Assembly (NCBI GenBank): GCA_003646995.1
Contig: QMLZ01000025.1
Span: forward strand, 1 to 22,241
Direction of reading: 5' to 3'
Source: Deltaproteobacteria bacterium
Lineage (GTDB): Bacteria > Desulfobacterota > DSM-4660 > Desulfatiglandales > Desulfatiglandaceae
Length of the DNA stretch: 22,241 bases
The translations under genes and the position numbers were made by a program. Shown here piece after piece: positions 1 to 8,408 of the stretch. The notes below the pieces were generated by a model. The model ran no database searches and was not told the origin of the DNA. It saw only the letters and a list, made by a program, of their open reading frames with translations. Within the stretch, counting starts at the first letter, position 1. Every line of letters begins with the position of its first letter.

Positions 1-1
1 C

Positions 2-652
2 CTCGAGGGGAGAATCCAGTGTTTTGAACCAGTGATAGAACCCCCGGGGGAGGCCATGGCCGATTGGAAGATCATGGACTCTTTGATGGCCTTGCTGGGG
101 CAGGCTCAAAAGTACGGTTCCATCACCAAGGTTAGAGAGGAAATAGCACAGATGGTGCCAGGGTATAGTGCTTTGGCAGAGGAAGGCCTGGGGGGCTGGG
201 TAGGGCACATCTCTGCCGGGCGAAGGCCTGATCTTGAGGAACATCTGGATGAGATACCATTTTCCAAGATCCCTGAAACACCGCCAAAAAGGGAGCAGGG
301 CCCCGGCGTTATGGAGATTGTTTTCGGTTCTTCAAGGTTTCACGTAGGTGGGGGAACCCGCACCGGTAGTTCCAGGCGAATCGCAAGATTTTGCCCTGAA
401 GGTTTTGCAGAGATCTCATTCCAGGATGGCGAAGAGCTAGGCATACAGGATGGCGATCGAATCAGAATTAAGAACGACAATGGATCCGTTGTCAAAAAGG
501 CCAAACTAGTTAAGGGACAACCCAAAGGTCTTGTTTTCTTGCCGTGGGCCTTTGACGACAATGATGCCATGTGCCTGGTAACGCTGTCCCAGGTAGATGG
601 CCGCGATCCTGAGGGATGGAACAGCTGTAAGGCTAATGTTCAGAAAATATAA
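2..652 (+). CDS. Molybdopterin oxidoreductase, C-terminal part (formate dehydrogenase alpha / NuoG type), 5' truncated by window edge
   Basis: The reading frame is open from base 2, with no stop upstream of the GTG at 32, so this is the 3' end of a longer gene. The PPGEA..DWKI segment just after the edge is typical of the region before the last domain of molybdopterin enzymes. About residues 95-205 resemble the molybdopterin dinucleotide-binding domain, with an AEIS..DGEELGIQDGDRI segment and a conserved late VFLPWAF. The catalytic Mo/W residue (Sec, Cys or Ser) and the Fe-S clusters lie outside the window. It ends 3-12 bases before a NuoE-like gene and a NuoF-GltD fusion, so it is probably the catalytic subunit of an NAD(P)-linked formate dehydrogenase or a related complex. 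NuoG-like is the alternative and cannot be excluded from this fragment. Confidence 0.75.
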   Translation, partial: LEGRIQCFEPVIEPPGEAMADWKIMDSLMALLGQAQKYGSITKVREEIAQMVPGYSALAEEGLGGWVGHISAGRRPDLEEHLDEIPFSKIPETPPKREQGPGVMEIVFGSSRFHVGGGTRTGSSRRIARFCPEGFAEISFQDGEELGIQDGDRIRIKNDNGSVVKKAKLVKGQPKGLVFLPWAFDDNDAMCLVTLSQVDGRDPEGWNSCKANVQKI

Positions 653-664
653 CGGGTGAGCTGC

Positions 665-1153
665 ATGGGGAAGAAGGTCATAGATAGGCAACGGCTTCAC
701 TCTATAATTGAAAAACATAAGGGGGAGAAATGGGGCCTTATTCCCCTGCTTCAGGATGTGCAGGAGGCATTCGGGTACATTCCCCCAGAAGGGATTGAGC
801 CGATAGCCGAGGCCATGGGCTTGTATCCTTCTCAGGTCCAGGGAGTCATTACATTCTATGCTGGCTTTGCCCTGGAGCCCAAGGGAAAATACGTCATTCG
901 AGTGTGTCGTGGTACTGCATGCCACGTAAAGGGAGGCAGAAGCATATTGCGGTATTTGAAAAAAGAACTGGGGTTAGAAGAGGGGCAAACCAGCGAGGAT
1001 TACCGGTTTACCCTAGAGACAGTAGCTTGCCTCGGCGCATGCTTTTTAGCACCCACAATGATGGTGAACCGCACTTATTACGGCAAGCTGTCACCCCCTA
1101 AGGTCACGAGCGTATTGGCACAGTATCGCAAAGCTGGCCTAGAGGATGAGTAG
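665..1153 (+). CDS. NuoE/HoxE-like [2Fe-2S] diaphorase subunit (24 kDa family)
   Basis: Thioredoxin-like ferredoxin subunit that passes electrons to or from a NuoF-type flavoprotein. The helical N-terminus (LIPLLQDVQEAFGYIP) and four cysteine ligands are in the family arrangement: a CxxxxC pair in CRGTACH and a CxxxC pair in CLGAC. At about 162 residues it has the normal length for NuoE. I chose ATG 665 because GGTGAG lies 4 bases upstream; a GTG at 656 would add three residues. It follows the molybdoenzyme fragment almost directly and ends 2 bases before the NuoF-GltD gene, so the three form one transcription unit. The same family occurs in NADH dehydrogenases, bifurcating hydrogenases and NAD-dependent formate dehydrogenases; only the neighbours distinguish these. 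Confidence 0.9.
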   Translation: MGKKVIDRQRLHSIIEKHKGEKWGLIPLLQDVQEAFGYIPPEGIEPIAEAMGLYPSQVQGVITFYAGFALEPKGKYVIRVCRGTACHVKGGRSILRYLKKELGLEEGQTSEDYRFTLETVACLGACFLAPTMMVNRTYYGKLSPPKVTSVLAQYRKAGLEDE

Positions 1154-1155
1154 GA

Positions 1156-4100
1156 ATGGATAAGTTGCAGAGCATAGGTCAACTGGAATGGTTGCGAAAC
1201 AAGATTTTGTCCAGGACTGATCAGGCAAGAGCGGTTGTTTGTGTGTGTATGACCGGCTGCAGGGCATATGGGGCAGACGAGGTACGCGACGCGCTCTCCC
1301 AGGAGATAAAGCGCAAAGGAATGTTAAGGGATGTGGAGATAAGGTCTACGGGCTGCCACGGACTGTGTGCCAAGGCCCCGGTGATTTCCATTGAGCCGGG
1401 CGGGATTCAGTATCAAGAGGTGAGTCCGGAGGATGCTCCCGAAATAGTGGACTTGACCCTGGGGAAAAACAGGCTCATCGAGAGACTCGCTTACAAAGAT
1501 CCCATATCCGGCAATCCCTTATTTTACAAGAGCGAAATCGAATTTTACAACAAGCAAACCCGAAGGGTATTGGCAAATTGCGGCAAGATAGATCCCACAA
1601 ATATCGAACATTACATAGCGGCGGGCGGGTACGAGGCATTTGTGAAGGCCGTCTCTACCATGAGTCCCGAGGAGGTGATTAAGGAAGTCACCTCGGCCCA
1701 ACTAAGAGGTAGGGGAGGTGCTGGGTTTCCCACAGGACTTAAATGGGGTTTTGCCCGTAAGGCAGAAGGCAGGCCAAAATATATTATATGCAACGCTGAT
1801 GAGGGGGACCCTGGAGCATTCATGGACAGGGCCTTGCTGGAAGGAGATCCCCATGCAGTGCTGGAAGGAATGCTTATAGGTGCCTATGCCATCGGCGCAG
1901 AGTACGGATTTATTTATGTCCGAGAAGAATACCCCATTGCCATATCCCATTTGTCCACAGCCCTTGCACAGATGGAGGAGTTGGGTCTAATTGGGGAGAA
2001 TATTCTGGGTACAGGCTTTGATTTTTACCTGTCTCTAAAGATGGGCGCCGGGGCTTTTGTATGCGGGGAAGAGACAGCCCTTATGGCCTCTATCGAAGGC
2101 AAGAGAGGTATGCCAAGAGCCAGGCCGCCCTTTCCAGCACAGGCCGGTTTAGATGGAAAACCCACCAATATCAACAACGTTGAGACGTGGGCGAATGTGC
2201 CGTTGATAATTAAGAATGGGGTCTCGTGGTATCGCCAAGTGGGAACCGAGAAAAGCAAAGGGACTAAAATCTTTTCCTTGGCGGGGAAGGTCAATAATAC
2301 GGGCCTAGTGGAGGTTCCGATAGGAACCAGCATAAAGCAGGTGGTATTTGAGATAGGAGGTGGAATCCCCAAAGGTAGAAAGTTCAAGGCTGTACAAATG
2401 GGTGGGCCTTCTGGGGGTTGTGTCCCTTCCCGGTACCTGAACCTTCCTATTGATTATGACACGCTCCAGCGAATAGGGGCGATAATGGGTTCAGGCGGCA
2501 TGGTGGTCATGGATGAAAACAACTGCATGGTGGAGATCGCGAGGTTTTTCCTGAGCTTTACCCAGTCTGAGTCATGTGGCAAGTGCGCGCCTTGCAGATT
2601 AGGCACCACCCAGCTCTTGGAAATTTTGACCAGGATAACCAGTGGTAAGGGACGTATTGAAGATATCGAAACCATAAGGGAATTGGGCCAAACAATCACC
2701 GAGGCATCCCTTTGCGGAATGGGGCAAACTTGTGCCAAACCAGCCCTTTCCACTCTGAGATATTTTGCCAAGGAGTATGAAGAACACATCTTGGAGCATA
2801 GGTGCGCAGGTGCTACCTGTGATTCAATGGTTATATCAGCATGCCAGCATGCCTGCCCGGCAGGAATCGATGTGCCCAACTATGTGGCTGCGATAGCTGC
2901 GGGCAAATATGAAAAGGCAGTTGAAATCATCAGGGAAAGAAACCCCTTTCCGGCAGTGTGCGGCCGCATATGCATCCACCCGTGTGAATTCAAATGCAGG
3001 CGGGGGGAGCTGGATGACCCCGTGGCCATCAGGTCTTTGAAACGCTTTGCAGCAGACTGGTACTTCGAACATATCGGGTATAGGAAGGAACCTTTCCCTG
3101 TCACCAAATCAGAAAGGGTAGCAGTGGTGGGAGCTGGACCTGCAGGGCTTACGTGTGCCTATTTTCTTGCTGAGATGGGATATGGGGTCACGGTCTATGA
3201 GGCCCAGCCGGTTGCCGGGGGCATGCTAGGTATAGCTGTTCCCGAATTTAGGCTGCCTCGTCAGGTGATTGAAATGGAGGTGGCATACATAGAATCCTGT
3301 GGCGTGGAAATTAGATACAATTCACCTATTGACGCCCGTCACACAGTGAATGACCTGTTGGCAGAGCGCTACAGCGCTGTATTCATAGCTGCAGGGGCTC
3401 AGGCAAGCAAGAGAATAGGAATCCCGGGCGAGGAAGAGGGGCTGAAAGGTCTTTATTACGGGCTTCAGTTTCTCAGTGAGGTCAGAAGAGGAGGCAAAGT
3501 CCGATTGAAAGGCAGGGTTGTTGTTATTGGAGGCGGAAACGTTGCAATTGACGTGGCGAGAACTGCTTTGAGGGTCGGGGCACAGGACGTTCAGCTATTT
3601 TGCCTTGAATCCCGGGAGGAGATGCCCGCGTGGGAGAAGGAAACGCAAGAGGCCATTGAAGAAGGGATCGTGCTTAATACATCTTGGGGTCCTAAGCAGA
3701 TACTTCACGATAACGGAAAGCTGAGGGGCGTGAGATTTGCCCGATGTACTTCAGTATTCGATGACGAGGGGAGATTCAACCCAAAATTCGATGAAGCAAA
3801 AAGCCAGGTCATTGAGGCTGATAATGTAATTATCTCTATTGGTCAGGCCCCTGACATGTCTTTTCTATCCAAGGATGTTCAACTTGAAAGGGCGCTGTGG
3901 GGAGCATTGGCTGTTGATGAGAACACTCTCTCTACAAACGTGCCTGGTATCTTCGCTGGGGGAGATTTTACAACCGGCCCCACCTTTGTGATACGTGCCA
4001 TAGCCTCAGGCCGCCGTGCCGCCTTGGCCATAGACAAATATCTCCGCGGCGAGAAGGGCCGAATCACAATAGTGGATGAAAAGACCGAACTGAAAGAGGA

Positions 4101-4284
4101 AATAGGTCTGGCCCTGGAAGAGGAACATGCCGGCGAAAGGCCCAGGGTCCCCGTGGAGATTGAAAAACCGGAGATTCGGATAAAGGACTTTCGAGAGGTT
4201 GAGAAAGGGTTTAGCGAAGAGAAGGCCAGGATGGAAGCAATCAGGTGTCTCCGCTGTGACCTTGAAAGGGAAAAGGGAGATTAG
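1156..4284 (+). CDS. NuoF-GltD fusion: flavin NAD(P)H oxidoreductase with second FAD/NAD(P)H module
   Basis: 1042-residue two-part fusion. Residues about 25-100 form a thioredoxin-like [2Fe-2S] domain (cysteines near 29/31, 35, 67, 71). Residues 183-350 are the NuoF FMN/NADH domain (RGRGGAGFPTG, NADEGDPG, GAGAFVCGEETAL). Residues 370-405 are SLBB-like. Residues 474-520 hold the NuoF [4Fe-4S] motif CxxCxxC plus a distal Cys. From about 560 a complete GltD/NfnB-like module follows: cysteines at 563, 567, 602, 606, 610 and 614, FAD motif GAGPAG (659-664), nucleotide motif GGGNVA (792-797), and a late FAGGDF. The tail has CLRC. The protein can bind FMN, FAD and probably two pyridine nucleotides, suggesting transhydrogenation or electron bifurcation; the Sporomusa-type Nfn (Stn) has comparable parts. 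Its neighbours are NuoE-like (2-base gap) and metV (2-base gap). NADH versus NADPH specificity of each half is not decided here. Confidence 0.92.
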   Translation: MDKLQSIGQLEWLRNKILSRTDQARAVVCVCMTGCRAYGADEVRDALSQEIKRKGMLRDVEIRSTGCHGLCAKAPVISIEPGGIQYQEVSPEDAPEIVDLTLGKNRLIERLAYKDPISGNPLFYKSEIEFYNKQTRRVLANCGKIDPTNIEHYIAAGGYEAFVKAVSTMSPEEVIKEVTSAQLRGRGGAGFPTGLKWGFARKAEGRPKYIICNADEGDPGAFMDRALLEGDPHAVLEGMLIGAYAIGAEYGFIYVREEYPIAISHLSTALAQMEELGLIGENILGTGFDFYLSLKMGAGAFVCGEETALMASIEGKRGMPRARPPFPAQAGLDGKPTNINNVETWANVPLIIKNGVSWYRQVGTEKSKGTKIFSLAGKVNNTGLVEVPIGTSIKQVVFEIGGGIPKGRKFKAVQMGGPSGGCVPSRYLNLPIDYDTLQRIGAIMGSGGMVVMDENNCMVEIARFFLSFTQSESCGKCAPCRLGTTQLLEILTRITSGKGRIEDIETIRELGQTITEASLCGMGQTCAKPALSTLRYFAKEYEEHILEHRCAGATCDSMVISACQHACPAGIDVPNYVAAIAAGKYEKAVEIIRERNPFPAVCGRICIHPCEFKCRRGELDDPVAIRSLKRFAADWYFEHIGYRKEPFPVTKSERVAVVGAGPAGLTCAYFLAEMGYGVTVYEAQPVAGGMLGIAVPEFRLPRQVIEMEVAYIESCGVEIRYNSPIDARHTVNDLLAERYSAVFIAAGAQASKRIGIPGEEEGLKGLYYGLQFLSEVRRGGKVRLKGRVVVIGGGNVAIDVARTALRVGAQDVQLFCLESREEMPAWEKETQEAIEEGIVLNTSWGPKQILHDNGKLRGVRFARCTSVFDDEGRFNPKFDEAKSQVIEADNVIISIGQAPDMSFLSKDVQLERALWGALAVDENTLSTNVPGIFAGGDFTTGPTFVIRAIASGRRAALAIDKYLRGEKGRITIVDEKTELKEEIGLALEEEHAGERPRVPVEIEKPEIRIKDFREVEKGFSEEKARMEAIRCLRCDLEREKGD

Positions 4285-4286
4285 CA

Positions 4287-4946
4287 ATGATAAGATCAAT
4301 CACCCAAAAAAAGAGTGATGAAGAGATTAACCGCCTGCTGGAAGGCCTCAATAGAATTTTCATTATCGGCTGTGGGACCTGCGCTACACTAACCCACACC
4401 GGTGGATTGCCTGAAGTGGAAACCATGGCCATGAGCTTGAGGGACAAGGGAAAGCTGGTGACAGGACAGATGGTATTACCCGTGGCGTGTGATAACATGA
4501 CCGGCGAGATGTTGAGGGAATGGTCAAGCAAGATGGATCAAGCCGATGCGTTGCTGATCATGGCTTGCGCATTTGGCGTGCAGACCATAGCAAGGCAGTC
4601 GAGGAAAATGGTGATCCCTGCGTTGGACACGCTGTTTATTGGTAAAGAGACCGCCGTAGGGTGCTTTGACGAGATATGCACTCAGTGCGGCACGTGCATT
4701 CTAGGGGAGACCGGGGGAATATGTCCGGTAACCTCATGTCACAAAGGGTTGGTTAACGGCCCTTGTGGTGGGACGAATAATGGCAAATGCGAGATTGACA
4801 GCAACAAGGACTGCGCATGGACTCTCATATACAACCGACTAAAGGAGCTGGGCCGGCTGGACAGCATGCGGAAGCTTCAAGCCCCCAGGAATCATCAGCG
4901 TGAACCTTCACCGGGGAAGTTCATGATATCTCCTGGTGCGCAATGA
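4287..4946 (+). CDS. metV: MetV, Fe-S/zinc partner subunit of methylenetetrahydrofolate reductase (copy 1)
   Basis: 219 residues of the MetV family (the MetF-partner C-terminal domain, PF12225 type), which in acetogens forms a complex with MetF. It is cysteine rich: C29 and C32 in IIGCGTC, C68, C94, C126, the CTQCGTC group (131, 134, 137), C146, C151, then NGPCGG (C160), C168 and C176. The second half, with GGICPV..C and LNGPCGG-type segments, is the family signature. Compared with the second copy it lacks one N-terminal cysteine (His36 region versus a CxxCxxxC pattern). ATG 4287 follows the NuoF-GltD stop by 2 bases, with AAAGGGAGA as ribosome site. It is followed after 84 bases by metF, so this pair probably takes electrons from the upstream NAD(P)H-linked module. 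Confidence 0.93.
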   Translation: MIRSITQKKSDEEINRLLEGLNRIFIIGCGTCATLTHTGGLPEVETMAMSLRDKGKLVTGQMVLPVACDNMTGEMLREWSSKMDQADALLIMACAFGVQTIARQSRKMVIPALDTLFIGKETAVGCFDEICTQCGTCILGETGGICPVTSCHKGLVNGPCGGTNNGKCEIDSNKDCAWTLIYNRLKELGRLDSMRKLQAPRNHQREPSPGKFMISPGAQ

Positions 4947-5030
4947 TTATATATGTGTGCAGTTCTTGAGTTTGGACGGCAGAGAAAAAGTAAACATTAC
5001 ATCAATATCCTGTATCTTGGAGCTTGATCC

Positions 5031-5918
5031 ATGGCATCTAAATTCAGAAAGGCCCTCGAATCGGGAAAGTTTGTGGTCACGTGCGAGATAGCGCCTCCAA
5101 AAGGGACTAATCTCAAAAAGATGCTCCATCACGTGGAGCTATTAAAAGACAAGGTAGACGCTATCAATATCACTGACCACCAGAGTTCTGTAATGAGATT
5201 CCCCTCCCTTGGCGGGGCGCTACTGGTAAAGGAATCAGGGGGCGAGCCAATCTTGCAGATGACTTGTCGGGATAGGAACCGGCTTGCCCTGCAAGCGGAT
5301 TTGTTGTTTGCCTACACTAGGGGTGTAAACAATGTGTTATGTCTTACAGGGGATTCAGTTATTTTCGGAGACCACAAAGAGGCAAAAGGGGTATTTGACC
5401 TGGACTCAAGTCAGCTGATCATGGCTATAAGGAAAATGGAAAAGGGGAAAGATCTGGGTGGCAATGATTTGGACGGGGAAATGGAGTTTTGCGTGGGGGC
5501 CATCGTCACACCTGAGGCCAATCCCCTTGAACCTCAATTGATTAAATTTGAAAAGAAGATCGAGGCAGGAGCTGAGTTTATTCAAACCCAGGCAGTCTAT
5601 GATTTGGACAACTTCAAGAAATTCATGGAATATGCAAGCCAGTTTCCAGTAAAGGTTCTAGCGGGCATCATATTGCTGACCTCCGCACCCATGGCACGGT
5701 TCATGAACAAGAATGTGGCTGGGGTGAGCGTGCCCCAGAATTTGATAGACGAGATGGCTTCAGCCCCAAAGGAAAAGGCTATTGATAAAGGTATAGAAAT
5801 CGCAGGGAGGATGGTGAGACGCATTTACGAGGAAAAGATGTGTCATGGAGTTCACATCATGGCCATTGGTAGAGAGGAACTGGTGCCTGAAATAATGGCA
5901 GCTGCTGGGCTGATATGA
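5031..5918 (+). CDS. metF: MetF, 5,10-methylenetetrahydrofolate reductase (copy 1)
   Basis: 295-residue flavoprotein with a TIM barrel, reducing methylene-H4folate to methyl-H4folate in the methyl branch of the Wood-Ljungdahl pathway. Residues matching the catalytic set known from E. coli MetF are present: Glu19 in CEIAPPKG (E. coli Glu28), Asp108 in LTGDS (Asp120) and Gln187 in IQTQAVYD (Gln183). The CRDRNRLALQAD segment is strongly conserved in all three MetF copies of this window. The N-terminus matches the family start; GGAG lies about 11 bases before ATG 5031. It ends 4 bases from the oppositely oriented ACT-like gene, with no obvious terminator between them. Confidence 0.95.
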   Translation: MASKFRKALESGKFVVTCEIAPPKGTNLKKMLHHVELLKDKVDAINITDHQSSVMRFPSLGGALLVKESGGEPILQMTCRDRNRLALQADLLFAYTRGVNNVLCLTGDSVIFGDHKEAKGVFDLDSSQLIMAIRKMEKGKDLGGNDLDGEMEFCVGAIVTPEANPLEPQLIKFEKKIEAGAEFIQTQAVYDLDNFKKFMEYASQFPVKVLAGIILLTSAPMARFMNKNVAGVSVPQNLIDEMASAPKEKAIDKGIEIAGRMVRRIYEEKMCHGVHIMAIGREELVPEIMAAAGLI

Positions 5919-5922
5919 TGGA

Positions 5923-7005
5923 TCAGTGCTGTTTTTCCATGACTGCCGGGACATCGAATGAGGCCTTAATTGCTTCAGTGGCTGCTTTCACGCGGTCAGA
6001 TTCCACGAGCCCCATTATTGACGCTACTGTGCATCCTACGGCAATAGGACGGATCAATGCCTCGTAGAAACATCTGAAAAGCAATGCCGCTATTCCATAT
6101 CGATCGCCAAAGTGAGGGCCGTTCATGGAAAAGACGGATACTGTCCGGGGCCTTAGGATTATCCGGCAGGATGTCAAATGACGAAGATCCTCTTGAACAG
6201 TGTCCAATTTGGCATGAGGAAAGGCCAGAAAAAACTTGTGCTCCTGGTTGACTCCAACGGCAAATGAGACCAGAAAGGCCAGATTGACCTCGGCCCTATC
6301 CAGCCTCCTAATTAATTCGGCGAAACTGCCCAGACCATCTGAAGGAGACCATACCTCAAATAGATCCAGGTCTAGATCCCAATTCAGGCTGTAGACCTTG
6401 GGCCTTTTCTCTTGGTAAGATGCGATAATCTCCTTATATATTTTTTCCTTACCCTTTTGTGCAAGCTTCCAATCCTCGGGGGTCCTATAGGTATTGAAAC
6501 AAAAGGGGCCGAACAAGGCTTGGGCAGCCTGTGGGGCCAAGCCCCTGTCAATCACAGCGGAAATTGCTGCGCTGGAATTTGCCATGGCCGCTGGTTGTAT
6601 TTTGCTTTCAGAAAATGCATGTAGGAGCGAAGCCGCTATTTCCGGCCTGTTGCGATGAGGGAAGATGGACAATATAGAAGATTTGTGCGCCTTTAAAAAG
6701 GCCTTGTCGCTTTGAGCAGAAAAATTATGCAGGATTTCTTGTGCCCTGGGAGCCGCGTTGCTTTCCACGGTAATGCCAAGGTACTGGCCCCTTTGGTCAA
6801 GTCCGAATGTAAAAAAGGGAAGATTGAGCTGGCTTTCGGATAGCGTGGAGCATATGTCTAAGACATATTCGGGATCTTGAGCATTTTCATAGAATAGGGA
6901 AAAATGAGCACAATCCCACAGGATCTTGAACCCTCCTAGGCACGTACCCCCTGTGTTGCCAGGTTCAGCCCCGTGCCCAGCATTTTCCCTAGATAATCTA
7001 TCCAC
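5923..7005 (-). CDS. Unrecognised protein with four ACT-like segments (two tandem pairs)
   Basis: 360 residues (GTG start) with no catalytic motif I recognise. About residues 27-92 and 108-170 read like a pair of ACT domains, with beta-alpha-beta pattern and SILSIFPHRNRPEIAASL then AAISAVIDRG, resembling aspartokinase regulatory segments. After a helical linker (175-200), residues 204-278 and 286-350 repeat the same order (SVFSMNGPHFGDRYGIAALL, then ASIMGLVES). ACT domains usually bind amino acids or other small ligands. The GTG at 7005 overlaps the receiver gene's stop by one base (TAGTG), implying translational coupling. A strong GGAGGG (6931-6936) lies inside the gene 9 bases before a CTG at 6921, exactly where the ACT-like fold begins, so the first 28 residues may not be translated. 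A ligand-sensing partner of the receiver is inference. Confidence 0.75.
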   Translation of the reverse strand: MDRLSRENAGHGAEPGNTGGTCLGGFKILWDCAHFSLFYENAQDPEYVLDICSTLSESQLNLPFFTFGLDQRGQYLGITVESNAAPRAQEILHNFSAQSDKAFLKAHKSSILSIFPHRNRPEIAASLLHAFSESKIQPAAMANSSAAISAVIDRGLAPQAAQALFGPFCFNTYRTPEDWKLAQKGKEKIYKEIIASYQEKRPKVYSLNWDLDLDLFEVWSPSDGLGSFAELIRRLDRAEVNLAFLVSFAVGVNQEHKFFLAFPHAKLDTVQEDLRHLTSCRIILRPRTVSVFSMNGPHFGDRYGIAALLFRCFYEALIRPIAVGCTVASIMGLVESDRVKAATEAIKASFDVPAVMEKQH

Positions 7006-7388
7006 TACGACAGCAGGCTATTTACTATTTCCCACAATGTTTCAGTGTCAATGGGCTTTGCAATATAGTCATCTGCTTCTGTGGACATGCCGTCGGCATG
7101 GCTATATCTGGTAGTCGGCACAGCTTCGCCCACAGCCGTGAGAAGAACAACGGGGATGTCCCTGGTCTCCTCGTTTGCCTTCAGCTCTGCGCACAGGACA
7201 TAACCGTCCTTTCGTGGCATCATGACATCTAATATGATCAGGTCTGGCCTCCTTTGTTTTATGGACTCTTCCCCCTCAACACCGTCATAGGCCCTTCCTA
7301 CTTCAAATCCCTTACTCTCCAACATCATTGCCACGGTTTCCACCAGATCAGGATCATCGTCCACTACTAAAATGTATTTTTTTGACAT
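7005..7388 (-). CDS. Stand-alone response-regulator receiver protein
   Basis: 127 residues forming one CheY-like receiver domain and no output domain. The acidic pocket (Asp10-Asp12), phospho-acceptor Asp54 (ILDVMMP), Thr84 and Lys111 (AKP) are all present. An insertion of about 15 residues before the last beta strand (ending ADDYIAKP) makes the loop longer than in CheY. ATG 7388 has an excellent GGAGGT site 6 bases upstream. It lies downstream of metF copy 2 after an 81-base gap and overlaps the ACT-like gene by one base. Phosphate could come from one of the two kinases encoded at 15101-18579 (inference). As a single-domain receiver it would act by protein contact rather than DNA binding. 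Confidence 0.93.
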   Translation of the reverse strand: MSKKYILVVDDDPDLVETVAMMLESKGFEVGRAYDGVEGEESIKQRRPDLIILDVMMPRKDGYVLCAELKANEETRDIPVVLLTAVGEAVPTTRYSHADGMSTEADDYIAKPIDTETLWEIVNSLLS

Positions 7389-7427
7389 ATAAGAACCTCC
7401 ATTAATTTGTGTTAACCGAGCACTGCT

Positions 7428-7456
7428 ATATTAGAATTTTCTCCTTAATAAGTAAA
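7428..7456 (-). promoter_or_regulatory. Possible sigma-70-type promoter for receiver/ACT pair
   Basis: On the minus strand, TTTACT (7456-7451) and TAATAT (7433-7428) are separated by 17 bases, each matching four of six consensus positions. The 81-base gap between metF copy 2 and the receiver gene is much larger than the other gaps in this cluster, so an internal promoter is plausible. Weak match only. Confidence 0.3.
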
Positions 7457-7469
7457 GCTGTACAATAAA

Positions 7470-8408
7470 TCAGCCATCTACCTTAGGCCTGGGGTAAAGA
7501 CCACTGGCTTCCACGATTTCCGGGACCTTTTCCTCCCATTCAATGGCCATTATGTGGAAGCCGCTGACTCCTTCCACTTCCTTTAATTGCTGTATGGTTT
7601 CGACACAAATCTTTAGACCTTCTTCAGGCTGTTTTTCTTTTGGTACTCCACTCATCCTCTTAACCAGCTCGTCAGGCACATCCATCCCAGGGACCCTATT
7701 CTTCATGTATTTTGCCATTCCAGCGGACTTGAAGGGGGTCACTCCAGCAAGTATGTAAACCTTTTCATGTAAGCCCCTGTCCACGACCCCTTTCATCCAC
7801 TCCTTGAATCGTTCAACGTTGTAAATACACTGGGTTTGGATGAACTCAGCTCCTGCAGCCACCTTTTTTGCAAGGCGGGGGACACGAATTTCGAATGGAT
7901 CAGCAAAGGGATTTGCAGCAGCACCAACGAACATCTTGGGGGGCCTGGTAATATCATCTCCTCCCAGGAACTTTCCTTGATCCCTCATGAGTCGGACCAG
8001 CTGGATAAGTTGCATGGAGTCGATGTCAAAGACATTTTGGCCCTGGGGATTATCCCCAAATTTCTGGTGATCTCCAGACAAGCAGAGGATATTGTGGATA
8101 TCAAATGAGGCAGCTCCAAGTATGTCACTTTGCAGGGCTATTCTGTTCCTGTCCCTAACGACCATCTGGAGCACCGGTTCTAGGCCCATGAGCTTTAGAT
8201 GAATGCAGGATGCCAGGCTGCACAGTCTTGTCACTGATGTCTGATTGTCCGTGATGTTTATGGCATCAACGTAGTCCTTTATCATTTGGGCCTTTTTTCG
8301 AATTACTTCCGGGTCGCTCCCCCTTGGTGGACCACACTCGGATGTGACTGCCAAGTGTCCTGATGATAGAATCTTTTCCAGCTTGCTAGGGGTCTTGGTC
8401 TCGCTCAT
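7470..8408 (-). CDS. metF: MetF, 5,10-methylenetetrahydrofolate reductase (copy 2)
   Basis: 312-residue MetF. Key residues are kept: Glu24 in SECGPPRG, Asp113 in LSGDH, and Gln193 in IQTQCIYN, with the conserved VRDRNRIALQSD. The reaction is methylene-H4folate to methyl-H4folate. The start ATG overlaps the stop of metV copy 2 (ATGA), the classical sign of a tightly coupled MetV-MetF pair. The upstream genes are MvhD and HdrA, as in the MetFV-HdrABC-MvhD complex known from Moorella, so this copy probably receives electrons through MvhD/HdrA. It is clearly diverged from copy 1, so this is not a recent tandem duplication. Confidence 0.95.
   Translation of the reverse strand: MSETKTPSKLEKILSSGHLAVTSECGPPRGSDPEVIRKKAQMIKDYVDAINITDNQTSVTRLCSLASCIHLKLMGLEPVLQMVVRDRNRIALQSDILGAASFDIHNILCLSGDHQKFGDNPQGQNVFDIDSMQLIQLVRLMRDQGKFLGGDDITRPPKMFVGAAANPFADPFEIRVPRLAKKVAAGAEFIQTQCIYNVERFKEWMKGVVDRGLHEKVYILAGVTPFKSAGMAKYMKNRVPGMDVPDELVKRMSGVPKEKQPEEGLKICVETIQQLKEVEGVSGFHIMAIEWEEKVPEIVEASGLYPRPKVDG

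Noticed and set aside
506..925. 139-codon frame on the minus strand across two plus-strand genes
   Set aside because: It overlaps two well supported coding regions and shows no family features.
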